Both the position numbers and the translations under genes were made by a program. From the NCBI GenBank assembly GCA_025057195.1, contig JANWWX010000025.1, forward strand, positions 1-10,345: a DNA stretch of 10,345 nucleotides, in the 5' to 3' direction. The DNA comes from Leptospiraceae bacterium (GTDB lineage: Bacteria > Spirochaetota > Leptospiria > Turneriellales > Turneriellaceae). The notes below the pieces were generated by a model. That model ran no database searches and was not told where the DNA came from. It was given only the letters and a program-made list of their open reading frames with translations. Of this stretch, positions 1-7,137 are shown piece after piece (position 1 is the first letter of the stretch; every line of letters begins with the position of its first letter).

Positions 1-132
1 AAAATCAAACGCAAGGCCAAAGTCGAGCTGCGCGGAGGCATTTTAGAAATCTACTGGTCGGAAAAAGATAACCACGTCTATATGACAGGTCCGTGCAAGG
101 ACGTCTTTGAAGGCCAGACCATGCTGATTTAG
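1..132 (+). CDS. dapF: Diaminopimelate epimerase, C-terminal end (partial)
   Basis: The window opens inside this gene, and the last 43 codons before a TAG stop are visible. DapF interconverts LL- and meso-diaminopimelate, the cytoplasmic step that supplies lysine and the peptidoglycan cross-linking residue. The visible tail carries the typical end of the family: [12 protein letters not shown] (residues 8-19 of the fragment), then VYMTGP and VFEG, matching the family's GG-L-I-W ... V-MTGPA-VF-G pattern. The usual GPA reads GPC here. Both catalytic cysteines lie upstream of the window, so activity cannot be judged. The purH start lies 2 bp after the stop, which suggests co-transcription with purH and the RNA methyltransferase. 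The assignment rests on a short segment, but the pattern is distinctive. Confidence 0.85.
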   Translation, partial: KIKRKAKVELRGGILEIYWSEKDNHVYMTGPCKDVFEGQTMLI

Positions 133-134
133 CC

Positions 135-1676
135 TTGGATTTAGTTCCAGTCCGCCGCGCGCTGCTTTCGGTCTCTGATAAATCGGGGCTGAAAGGGCTG
201 GCAGAAGAGCTCTGTAAGTGGGGAGTATCGCTCTGCTCCACGGGTGGCACACTGCGCTTTTTGCGTGAGCATGGCTTTGCAGTGGAGGCAGTTGAAGAGG
301 TTACCGGTTTTCCCGAAATGCTCGACGGTCGGGTCAAGACGCTGCATCCCAAAATCCATGGTGGCATCCTGGCGCGCCGCGAAAGCGCAGAGCACCTTAG
401 CGCGCTCGAGAAGCACGCCATCCCCCTTTGGGATTTGGTGGTGGTGAACCTTTATCCTTTTGAACAAGTGAGCAAAAGCGGAGCAGATTTCGCAACTACC
501 ATTGAAAACATTGATATTGGTGGGCCTGCAATGATCCGCTCTGCGGCCAAAAACGCCGAAAGTGTGGCTGTGCTGGTGGATCCAACGCAGTATCCCGAGT
601 TCATCGCTGAGCTGCAAAAACATTCTGGTGCCACAAGCCGCACGCTGCGCGAAAAATGGCGTTTAGCCGCTTTCCGCCGCACTGCTGAATACGATGCGGC
701 GATCGCGCAGTGGCTTTCGGAAAAGCAAAGCTCCCCCATTTTTTACATCGCACTGGAGCAAAAACAGAAACTGCGCTATGGGGAAAACCCACACCAAGAA
801 GCCGGTTATTTTGCACCGCGCGATAAAAAACCTTCTTGGCAGCAGCTTTCAGGAAAAGAACTTTCGTTCAATAACTTGCTCGATTTGGACATCGCGATCC
901 GGTTAGCCTGCGATTTCCACGAACCAGTTTGTGCTATTTTCAAGCACACCAACCCGTGTGGTGTGGCCGCTGGGGGCGAGCCTGCGCTGCTTGCAGAAAA
1001 GGCCATGGCCGCAGACCCCGTCAGCTTTTTTGGCGGCATCGTGGTCTTCAACCGCACGCTCGATCCTGCGGCCGCCGAAAAGCTATCACCCCATTTTTTC
1101 GAGCTCATCATCGCACCCGATTTTGCACCCGAGGCATTAGCCATCCTACAAAAAAAGAAAAACCTCCGCCTCATCCAATTTGATCCGCAAGCTCATGATC
1201 CCCAGTTTCCTGACGTGCGTTCGCTGCCTGCTGCAGGTGGCTATTTAATCCAGGATCAGGATCTCCCGCTCTGGCATGAAAACGCACTCCGCGTTGTCTC
1301 AAAAGCCCAGCCCGATTTTGCCACACTGCGCGAGTTGGAATTTGCTTTCCGTGTGGCCAAATTCGTCAAATCGAATGCGGTGGTCTTTGCCAAAGATAAC
1401 ATGACACTTGCGATTGGCGCAGGCCAGATGAGCCGCATCGACAGCATCCACATTGCACAGAGGAAGGCGGCAGAAGCAGGGCATTCGCTTGCAGGTTCGG
1501 TATTGGCATCCGAGGCATTTTTCCCGTTCCGGGATAGTGTGGATCTGGCGGCGCAGTTGGGTGTGCGCGCGATTGTGCAACCGGGGGGATCGCTCCGTGA
1601 CGAGGAAAGTATTGCCGCTGCCGATGAACATGGCCTGGTCCTCGTCTTTTGCGGCATGCGGCATTTCCGCCATTAA
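135..1676 (+). CDS. purH: Bifunctional AICAR transformylase / IMP cyclohydrolase
   Basis: PurH (513 aa) catalyses the last two steps of purine synthesis: formylation of AICAR with 10-formyl-THF, then ring closure to IMP, in the cytosol. The N-terminal MGS-like cyclohydrolase domain (about residues 5-150) shows STGGT (35-39), KTLHPKIHGGILARR (68-82), NLYPFE (105-110) and MIRSAAKN (133-140). The transformylase domain shows LRYGENPHQE (213-222), SFNNLLDLD (244-252) and the catalytic Lys270-His271 in FKHTNPCG (269-276). It also has SFFGG (297-301), KSNAVV (412-417), GAGQMSR (428-434) and a PFRD-to-QPGGS-RDEE block near the end (464-491). Length is normal for the family. The TTG at 135 is the only usable start: in this frame a TGA at 108-110 lies upstream with no ATG or GTG in between, and the sequence from it fits the family N-terminus. 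It follows dapF by 2 bp, so initiation may depend on coupling. Confidence 0.97.
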   Translation: MDLVPVRRALLSVSDKSGLKGLAEELCKWGVSLCSTGGTLRFLREHGFAVEAVEEVTGFPEMLDGRVKTLHPKIHGGILARRESAEHLSALEKHAIPLWDLVVVNLYPFEQVSKSGADFATTIENIDIGGPAMIRSAAKNAESVAVLVDPTQYPEFIAELQKHSGATSRTLREKWRLAAFRRTAEYDAAIAQWLSEKQSSPIFYIALEQKQKLRYGENPHQEAGYFAPRDKKPSWQQLSGKELSFNNLLDLDIAIRLACDFHEPVCAIFKHTNPCGVAAGGEPALLAEKAMAADPVSFFGGIVVFNRTLDPAAAEKLSPHFFELIIAPDFAPEALAILQKKKNLRLIQFDPQAHDPQFPDVRSLPAAGGYLIQDQDLPLWHENALRVVSKAQPDFATLRELEFAFRVAKFVKSNAVVFAKDNMTLAIGAGQMSRIDSIHIAQRKAAEAGHSLAGSVLASEAFFPFRDSVDLAAQLGVRAIVQPGGSLRDEESIAAADEHGLVLVFCGMRHFRH

Positions 1677-1695
1677 TGCACCTGCCACAGGCAAC

Positions 1696-3039
1696 ATGCA
1701 ACAGCGCCGGTTAAAGCGGGGGCAATACGTACTCCTCGAATGCCAGCACTTTGTCGCCGAGGGACTTGGTCTGTCGTATTTTGCCGACGCGGCGGAGCGC
1801 GAGCGCTTCAAGCCCGAGGTTTTTTTTATCTGGGGTGTTTTGCCGCAGGAAAAATTCATTGCGCGGCTGGCGCAGGTAAAATCCAAAATAGCCTATGGCA
1901 TCCTGGCTGAAAGGGCAGAGCTGCCCAGCGAATGGCATAACCACGGGTTTGCGCATCCGCGCTGGGCACTATTGACTTCTTCTCCTGAGCGGCGCGAGCC
2001 GGAGTGCAGCAATTTTCTCCACTGTGGTGGCTGCCGCCTGCAGCACATGGACTACGCGCGCACACTCCAATATAAAAGCGAATGGCTGCACACACAGCTT
2101 GTGCGTAACCATGTCCATGTCGAAAATCTTTTTTGGCAGGACTTGCCGGAAAGTGCGCGCCGGCATTATCGCAACCATGTGCAGGTCCACATCAACAAAG
2201 ACGGGGTCTATGGCTTTTATGAGCCCTTCTCATACCGCGTGCGGGGCTTTCCTGAGGAAGGCTGCCAGATCTTTGTAGAAAAAGCATTGCGTCCCCATTT
2301 CCCACAATTCCCCAAAGAGGTGCGCGCCGTGCGCATCCGCGTCGATGGCGATGGCAGCGCTGTTTTTACTGTGCTCAACTCGGCGCAAGATAAATCGGCG
2401 CAGGCCACTTACCATGTAACTTGGCCGCAGGGCCGCACGGTCAAGATCTGCTTTCCCGTGCAGGCATTTTTCCAAGCCAACCTCCAGGCACTGCCCTTTT
2501 GGCTGGATACAATCCACCATTTTTTTGAACGGGCGGGAATTCAAAATCCGCGCGTACTGGAAATCTTTTCGGGATTTGGTTTTATTTCACGCATGCTGCA
2601 GCGCGTTTTTCCCCTCGAAGTCATGGGACTCGATATTCTTAAACCAGAACAAGTCGCCCAAGTCGAGTTTTGGGAAAATGGCGTGCGTTTGCCAGATCGT
2701 TTTAGCTCCCATTTCCGCTCGGTCGATCTCTTTTTGCCGGAGCGCATCCCACAGGACCTTCTTTTTGCAATCGCCCAGTTTAGGCCACAACTGCTTTTGA
2801 TCAACCCGCCGCGCGCGGGGTTGACTGCGCCGACCTGGCAGAAGCTCAAAACGGCGCTGGCCGACTTTTCAGGGCCAATCGTCTATTCATCCTGCGATGC
2901 AGCGACCATGGCGCGCGATTTGGCGATCTTTGCGCAAGAGGGCTATCGCTGTGTTGAGATGCGAGCCTTCGATTTTTTTCCCTGGACACAGCACTACGAG
3001 ACAGTGTCGCTCCTTCTCAAGGCGCCCGAAACGATTTGA
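1696..3039 (+). CDS. TrmA/RlmD-family uracil-C5 RNA methyltransferase with Fe-S motif
   Basis: This 447-aa protein uses S-adenosylmethionine to make 5-methyluridine in rRNA or tRNA. An N-terminal TRAM-like segment (about 5-70) is followed by a cysteine set for a 4Fe-4S cluster: C104-x5-C110-x2-C113, continuing as GGCRLQHMDY, with C190 as a probable fourth ligand. The methyltransferase domain has QAFFQAN (256-262), a SAM loop EIFSGFGF (289-296) where the family usually has Cys at the Ser position, and NPPRAGL (370-376). The nucleophile is C400 in VYSSCDAATMARDL, and FPWTQHYETVSLL lies near the end with the catalytic Glu. The start is the ATG at 1696, 19 bp after purH, with a weak ACAGG 4 bases upstream. 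The open frame extends further upstream, but that part is the purH shadow. The exact target (RlmD, RlmC or TrmA type) cannot be told from sequence, so no symbol is given. Its 3' end overlaps hemE tail to tail by 23 bp. Confidence 0.92.
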   Translation: MQQRRLKRGQYVLLECQHFVAEGLGLSYFADAAERERFKPEVFFIWGVLPQEKFIARLAQVKSKIAYGILAERAELPSEWHNHGFAHPRWALLTSSPERREPECSNFLHCGGCRLQHMDYARTLQYKSEWLHTQLVRNHVHVENLFWQDLPESARRHYRNHVQVHINKDGVYGFYEPFSYRVRGFPEEGCQIFVEKALRPHFPQFPKEVRAVRIRVDGDGSAVFTVLNSAQDKSAQATYHVTWPQGRTVKICFPVQAFFQANLQALPFWLDTIHHFFERAGIQNPRVLEIFSGFGFISRMLQRVFPLEVMGLDILKPEQVAQVEFWENGVRLPDRFSSHFRSVDLFLPERIPQDLLFAIAQFRPQLLLINPPRAGLTAPTWQKLKTALADFSGPIVYSSCDAATMARDLAIFAQEGYRCVEMRAFDFFPWTQHYETVSLLLKAPETI

Positions 3040-4042
3040 CCGTCTCGACCATTGCCTCCACACATTCGAGCTTTGCTTCAGGAGAGATGCCATGCCCCAA
3101 ATTGAAGACATGCGCAAAGCCATTGCGTTCGTTTAGGATGCGCAGGCATTCGCGCCGCACGGCGGCAGGGCTACTTTCAAGGTACGCCGGATCCAGGTTA
3201 CCCTGCACCGAAATTGGAAGTTTGCTGAGGGAAACCCGCCAATCCAAAGAAAGCACGGTGCCCGTTTCCTGGGCAAAAGGCTCCAGAACCGGCAAGTGGA
3301 GCGATGCTCCCTTGTCATAAAAAATAAATGGCACCTGCGGGCTGATTGCGGCAGCAATTTGCCGGACATAGGGCAGCACGTGCTCAGCATAAATTTTTTC
3401 CGGAACAATTTCGCCCCAGGATTCAAAAAGCTGCACCGCATCGGCTCCGGCACGGCACTGCAGCTTGAGGTAAAAAATTGTGCAGTCAGTGATTTTTTGC
3501 ATGTAGCTATGGAATTTTTCCGGTTCAGCATAAAGCAGTGCCCGCACCGCGTTATGGCTTTTGGCGGTGGTGTTTTCCACAAGATAGCTGAGCAAGGTAA
3601 AGGGAGCTGCGGCGAAACCGATGACAGCGTGCTGGGGACTGAGCGCAGCGCGCACCGCCCGCAGGGTTTCCACGAGCGGCAAATAGCAGCTTTCATGATC
3701 TTGCATCCTTTGGGTGTTGAAGTGTTCAGCAAATGCCTTATCGTTAGCCCTGAATTCCAGCGTGGGACCGCCGTTACGAAAGTGGTAGGGAATACCCAAA
3801 CCGGCTAAGATCGTCATGATGTCGGCAAACACAATCGCGGCATCAAGGCCAAAGCGGCGCACTGGCTGGAGGGTGATTTCTGTTGCCAGCTCGGGATCAG
3901 CCAACAGGGCATCGAAGCTATGTTTTTGGCGCAGCGCGCGGTATTCCGGAAGATAGCGACCTGCCTGGCGCATGAACCAGATCGGCGTCCTCTCTGTTTT
4001 TTGTCCTTTGAGTGCGCGGAGAACCAAGTTTTCGTGAAGCAT
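3017..4042 (-). CDS. hemE: Uroporphyrinogen III decarboxylase
   Basis: HemE removes four acetate carboxyl groups from uroporphyrinogen III to give coproporphyrinogen III, with no cofactor, in the cytosol. The 341-aa protein has the family signature RQAGRYLPEY (25-34), the catalytic Asp74 in VFADIM, GFAAAPFTLLSY (142-153, with the conserved Tyr), VQGNLDP (279-285) and FNLGHGI (313-319, with the conserved His317). QLFESWG (204-210) has Glu where the family usually has Asp. The ATG at 4042 was chosen because MLHENLVLRALKG matches family N-termini. The frame stays open to 4117, but that extension lies inside the regulator gene and is not HemE-like. It begins 1 bp after the regulator stop with no clear Shine-Dalgarno, so it probably depends on translational coupling. 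It is the last gene of the heme operon visible here and meets the RNA methyltransferase gene head on. Confidence 0.97.
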   Translation of the reverse strand: MLHENLVLRALKGQKTERTPIWFMRQAGRYLPEYRALRQKHSFDALLADPELATEITLQPVRRFGLDAAIVFADIMTILAGLGIPYHFRNGGPTLEFRANDKAFAEHFNTQRMQDHESCYLPLVETLRAVRAALSPQHAVIGFAAAPFTLLSYLVENTTAKSHNAVRALLYAEPEKFHSYMQKITDCTIFYLKLQCRAGADAVQLFESWGEIVPEKIYAEHVLPYVRQIAAAISPQVPFIFYDKGASLHLPVLEPFAQETGTVLSLDWRVSLSKLPISVQGNLDPAYLESSPAAVRRECLRILNERNGFAHVFNLGHGISPEAKLECVEAMVETVKSFRAP

Positions 4043-4043
4043 A

Positions 4044-4718
4044 TTATGTGAGGCGCAGTGCATAGCCCTTGCGCGGGATGGTGATGAAGTGGCGTGGCTT
4101 TTTAGGCTCCTGCTCAAAGAGCCGCCGGAATTTGAGGATATGATTATCCATGTTGCGCAAGCCGCCCTTGCCGGGACGCAAATTTTGCTTCAACTCATCA
4201 CGGCTGATGATGCGATTGGGATTGCGAAGAAAATATTCCAGCGCGGCGGTTTCCGATGGCGTCAGTTTATATTCTTTTTGGCCACGGCGCACTAATTGCA
4301 GCGAAGGATAAAACCTGCCCTCGCCAATGAGGACTGCCCCTTCTGCTGCGGGGGCTTTGATCCGGTTGAGCAGGTTTTCGATTTTCTGCAACAGGTGCTT
4401 GAGGTTAAACGGTTTCACAATGTAGTCAATAGCACCGGCGGCAAAAGCCGCATCCGTGTGCGACTCCTGCTCTGAAGCCGTGATAAAAATCACCGGCAAA
4501 TCCAAGCCGCGTTTTTTGAGGGTTTCCAAAAGGGCAATGCCGCTTTTTCCAGGCAGCATGATGTCGAGCAAAAGCAGATGGAAATTTTGGTCGAGTTGGC
4601 GTTCGAGTTGCTCGGCACTAAAAAATGCAGAAACGGTAAACCCAGCGCGGCGCAAATTTTCTGCTAACAGCGTGCGGATCGTGTCATCGTCTTCGACGAT
4701 TGCGATGTGCCGGTTCAT
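4044..4718 (-). CDS. hemR: OmpR/PhoB-type response regulator, HemR-like
   Basis: This is a DNA-binding response regulator of 224 aa. The receiver domain (about 4-118) has the acidic pocket E9/D10, phospho-acceptor D52 in LLLLDIMLPG, the switch residue T80 and K102 in VKPF. A winged-helix DNA-binding domain follows (about 128-224), with YKLTPSETAALEYF (150-163), ISRDEL (171-176) and a recognition helix and wing around 188-224 ending in GYALRLT. All receiver key residues are intact. The start codon overlaps the kinase stop as ATGA, so the two proteins are probably made in step. The position between hemL and hemE and the exact TGACA-N6-TGACA repeat before hemA identify it with Leptospira HemR, which activates the hemA operon and represses heme oxygenase. 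That role is transferred from Leptospira work; the domain assignment is seen directly. Confidence 0.9.
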   Translation of the reverse strand: MNRHIAIVEDDDTIRTLLAENLRRAGFTVSAFFSAEQLERQLDQNFHLLLLDIMLPGKSGIALLETLKKRGLDLPVIFITASEQESHTDAAFAAGAIDYIVKPFNLKHLLQKIENLLNRIKAPAAEGAVLIGEGRFYPSLQLVRRGQKEYKLTPSETAALEYFLRNPNRIISRDELKQNLRPGKGGLRNMDNHILKFRRLFEQEPKKPRHFITIPRKGYALRLT

Positions 4719-5791
4719 GCTAATTTGAGCACGAGCTCCGCTTCAAAATTTTTTCCGTCGTGTGCCAAAAGCAATTTGGCCCCGCGCCGGCGAGCGAGCC
4801 TACCCGAAAGGTAAAGCCCAAGGCCAAAACCAGTCCGGTTTTGCACTGCAATATCAGCGGGTCGGAAAAAGGCGTTGCCGATGCGGCTGAAATCGCCTGC
4901 TGGCAAAAAACGGCTGCCATTGGTGATGCGCAGGCGGAAAACTTGGGCCAAAAGTTTTTGTGCCATTTCCGCACTGAACGTAACTTCACCATCACCGTAA
5001 TGGAGGGCGTTGCCGAGTAGGTTCCGCAAGATGAAGCGCAATTCGCTTTCTGTGATTCGCAATGCCACTGCCTGTTGCGTTAGCTTGGATGTGATTTTTT
5101 TGCGTTCGGGCGGGGGAAATTCTTGGTTTATGAAACTACCAAACCACTGCGTAAAATTTTCTGTTGTGAAAATGGCATGGTTTTTTGTCGGGCCAAAACC
5201 TAAAGCTAACCAGCGCACATGCTCACCCAAGCGTTGGATATCCGCCAACCCACTTTCTATTGCCTGCTCTGCCTTGCTGCGTTTTCGGCTTTGGCTTTTG
5301 ATGCTTTCTAATGCCAGCGATAGGCTCTGCAGCGGCTGGCGCAATTCGTGCGTGGCCAAAAGGATTGTCTCTTCAGTCAGCCGGCGCAGCGCGCGCTCAC
5401 GAAAATAAATATAAATAAGAAAAATATGGCCCGCAAAAAGTAGTGCAATAAAAAAAGCACTCTCGTAAAAAAGCATCCGGCGCCGGCTGTGCAGTCGCCG
5501 GGTTAGGATTGTTTTCACATCTTGTGCCACTGTGTTATCGCCATGCATGAAAATTTCGCCGGCAAGCTTGGGGTCCTGTGACCAAAGCCATGCCACCAGC
5601 GGTGTGGAGGCCTTTTGGCCAGGCGCCAACTGTGAGGCAAGAAAGCGGAACTGTGCTTCGCTCTGCTGCATGAGAAGGTTATGCCACCAGACGAGGAGCG
5701 CGATTGCTGCCAAAAGTGAGGCAGCAAAAGCGAGCGCGGATCGAGAATAAAGCGAGCGGCGGGCGAGGTCTTTTTGTACGCGTTTTTTCAC
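4715..5791 (-). CDS. hemK: Membrane sensor histidine kinase, HemK-like
   Basis: This 358-aa inner-membrane sensor kinase is the partner of the adjacent regulator. Residues 1-16 are basic, transmembrane segment 1 spans about 17-36, an extracytoplasmic loop about 37-106, and transmembrane segment 2 about 107-130. The cytoplasmic part has the H-box ATHELRQPLQSL with phospho-acceptor H148 and the N-box LRNLLGNALHYG (255-266), plus the ATP-lid glycines GFGLGL (321-326). No HAMP domain separates the second membrane segment from the H-box, only about 17 residues. The usual G1 box (DxGxG) reads TNGS (290-293), so the adenine-binding Asp is missing or moved. The GTG start overlaps the hemL stop as GTGA, with AGGA 6 bases upstream. 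The symbol follows Leptospira HemK (Hklep) and is unrelated to the release-factor methylase once called hemK. The family is certain; the heme-linked role is inferred from context. Confidence 0.87.
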   Translation of the reverse strand: MKKRVQKDLARRSLYSRSALAFAASLLAAIALLVWWHNLLMQQSEAQFRFLASQLAPGQKASTPLVAWLWSQDPKLAGEIFMHGDNTVAQDVKTILTRRLHSRRRMLFYESAFFIALLFAGHIFLIYIYFRERALRRLTEETILLATHELRQPLQSLSLALESIKSQSRKRSKAEQAIESGLADIQRLGEHVRWLALGFGPTKNHAIFTTENFTQWFGSFINQEFPPPERKKITSKLTQQAVALRITESELRFILRNLLGNALHYGDGEVTFSAEMAQKLLAQVFRLRITNGSRFLPAGDFSRIGNAFFRPADIAVQNRTGFGLGLYLSGRLARRRGAKLLLAHDGKNFEAELVLKLA

Positions 5792-7137
5792 GCAAAATCC
5801 TGGAGGCGCGTTGGCAGCGCAGCAATGGCTTTTTTCAGCCGGTCGATCAAAAAGACAATGTGGCGTGTTGCCATGGCCGTGTTCAGGAATCCCACTTCAA
5901 ACGCTGACGGCGCAAGGTAGATACCAGAGTCGAGCAGTTGATGGAAAATGCGGCGATAGATCGCAGCCGAAAAATCTGCCACTCGGTCAATGCGGCGCAC
6001 TGGGATGCTTTCACCGTGGCGATGGAACGAAAACCAGAAAAGCGATGCTTCCTGCACCAGGCTCATCACCCACTCGCGCCCCGCAAAAAGGGGTGTTATT
6101 TCTTGCCTGAAACCCTCTTGCAGGATTTGCGCGAGTTTTTGCAGATAGCGGTATAATGCACCATTTTCCCGGTCCAACTCCTTTAAGGTGGCAAGTCCGG
6201 TGGCCATTGCCAACGGATTTCCAGAGAGTGTGCCCGCTTGGTAAACTGGTCCCTGTGGGGCAAGCCGATCCAGGAATTCGGCGCGGCCTGCGACAGCCCC
6301 AACAGGCAGGCCACCGCCCACGATTTTGCCATAAGTCAAAAGGTCTGGAAAAAGGCCCTCCCTGCCAGCATAACCGCCGAAAGAAAGCCGGAAACCGCTG
6401 ATGACCTCATCGAAAATGGCCAAAGCGCCCACGCGGCGGCACAGCGATAAAAGCTCAGACAAAAACTCGCGGCGCTGCAACAAAAGGCCGGAGTTGGCTG
6501 GCACCGGCTCGATGATTGCACAGGCAATGCTTTCACCATATTTGGCGAACGTCTCTTGCAGGATCGCGCTGTCGTCCAAGGGCAAGACCAGTGTGTTGCG
6601 CACAATGTCCTGCGGCACACCGGGTGAGCTGGCCTCGGCAATGTTGCCGGAGAGCGTCAGGAGTCCTGAACCAGCACGCGCCAACAGGGCATCGCTGTGG
6701 CCATGGTAGCAGCCTTCAAATTTGACCACAAGCGGCCTTTGTGTTATTGCCCTTGCCAAGCGCAGCGTGGTCATCACCGCCTCGGTGCCCGAATTCACAA
6801 ACCGAATGCGCTCAACAAAAGAAAGCCTTGCGCGGATAAATTCCGCTAGTTCCACTTCCGCCAAGTTGGACGTGCCAAAAGTAGCGCCCAAACGCAGCGC
6901 TTTTTTGGCAGCACGCACCACCCGCGGATGCGCGTGGCCCAAAATCAATGGTCCCCAAGCAGAAAGAAAGTCCAGGTAGCGGTTACCATCGGCATCGTAC
7001 ATAAAACAGCCTTTGCCGCGCACCATGAAAATGGGTGTGCCCCCGACTGCGCGAAACGCCCGCACTGGGGAGTTGACACCGCCAGGAAAGAGTGTGATTG
7101 CCTTTTGCCAAAGTTTTTCAGACTGCCTGCGTTGCAC
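5788..7137 (-). CDS. hemL: Glutamate-1-semialdehyde 2,1-aminomutase
   Basis: HemL is a PLP enzyme that converts glutamate-1-semialdehyde to 5-aminolevulinate, completing the C5 route begun by HemA; the two enzymes are known to cooperate in handing over the labile intermediate. The 449-aa protein has FPGGVNSPVRAF (17-28) at the N-terminus, NSGTEA (115-120) for phosphate binding and CYHGHSD (143-149). FDEVISGFR (242-250) holds the Asp that contacts the PLP ring nitrogen. The Schiff-base lysine is K271 in TYGKIVGGGLPVG, and QAGTLSGNP (300-308) follows. It is slightly longer than the usual 425-435 aa, with extra residues at the C-terminus. The start is a GTG at 7137 preceded by a GGGGGGA element and overlapping the end of hemCD by 20 bp. 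The stop overlaps the kinase start by 4 bp. Confidence 0.97.
   Translation of the reverse strand: MQRRQSEKLWQKAITLFPGGVNSPVRAFRAVGGTPIFMVRGKGCFMYDADGNRYLDFLSAWGPLILGHAHPRVVRAAKKALRLGATFGTSNLAEVELAEFIRARLSFVERIRFVNSGTEAVMTTLRLARAITQRPLVVKFEGCYHGHSDALLARAGSGLLTLSGNIAEASSPGVPQDIVRNTLVLPLDDSAILQETFAKYGESIACAIIEPVPANSGLLLQRREFLSELLSLCRRVGALAIFDEVISGFRLSFGGYAGREGLFPDLLTYGKIVGGGLPVGAVAGRAEFLDRLAPQGPVYQAGTLSGNPLAMATGLATLKELDRENGALYRYLQKLAQILQEGFRQEITPLFAGREWVMSLVQEASLFWFSFHRHGESIPVRRIDRVADFSAAIYRRIFHQLLDSGIYLAPSAFEVGFLNTAMATRHIVFLIDRLKKAIAALPTRLQDFA
5798..5801 (-). promoter_or_regulatory. Ribosome binding site of the kinase gene
   Basis: AGGA lies 6 bases before the GTG at 5791, inside the last codons of hemL. 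It supports the GTGA-overlapping GTG as the true start, giving MKKRVQKDLARR, a typical basic stretch ahead of a first membrane helix. Confidence 0.55.

Noticed and set aside
1150..1162. A7-G-A5 run in purH as a slippage or frameshift site
   Set aside because: The frame continues with PurH motifs on both sides, and no alternative product or stem-loop is evident.
1453..1695. Upstream extension of the RNA methyltransferase frame
   Set aside because: It lies wholly within purH coding sequence, and the added residues are unlike the family; the protein fits its family from the ATG at 1696.
1676..1714. ATG overlapping the purH stop (TAATG)
   Set aside because: It is in another frame and stops after 12 codons, so it is not the start of the methyltransferase gene.
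3296..3808. Plus-strand open frame of 170 codons
   Set aside because: It is antisense to hemE, whose motifs run across the whole stretch, and its translation resembles no known family.
4043..4117. Longer hemE start up to 4117
   Set aside because: The extra residues are encoded in the 3' end of the regulator gene and have no counterpart in HemE proteins.
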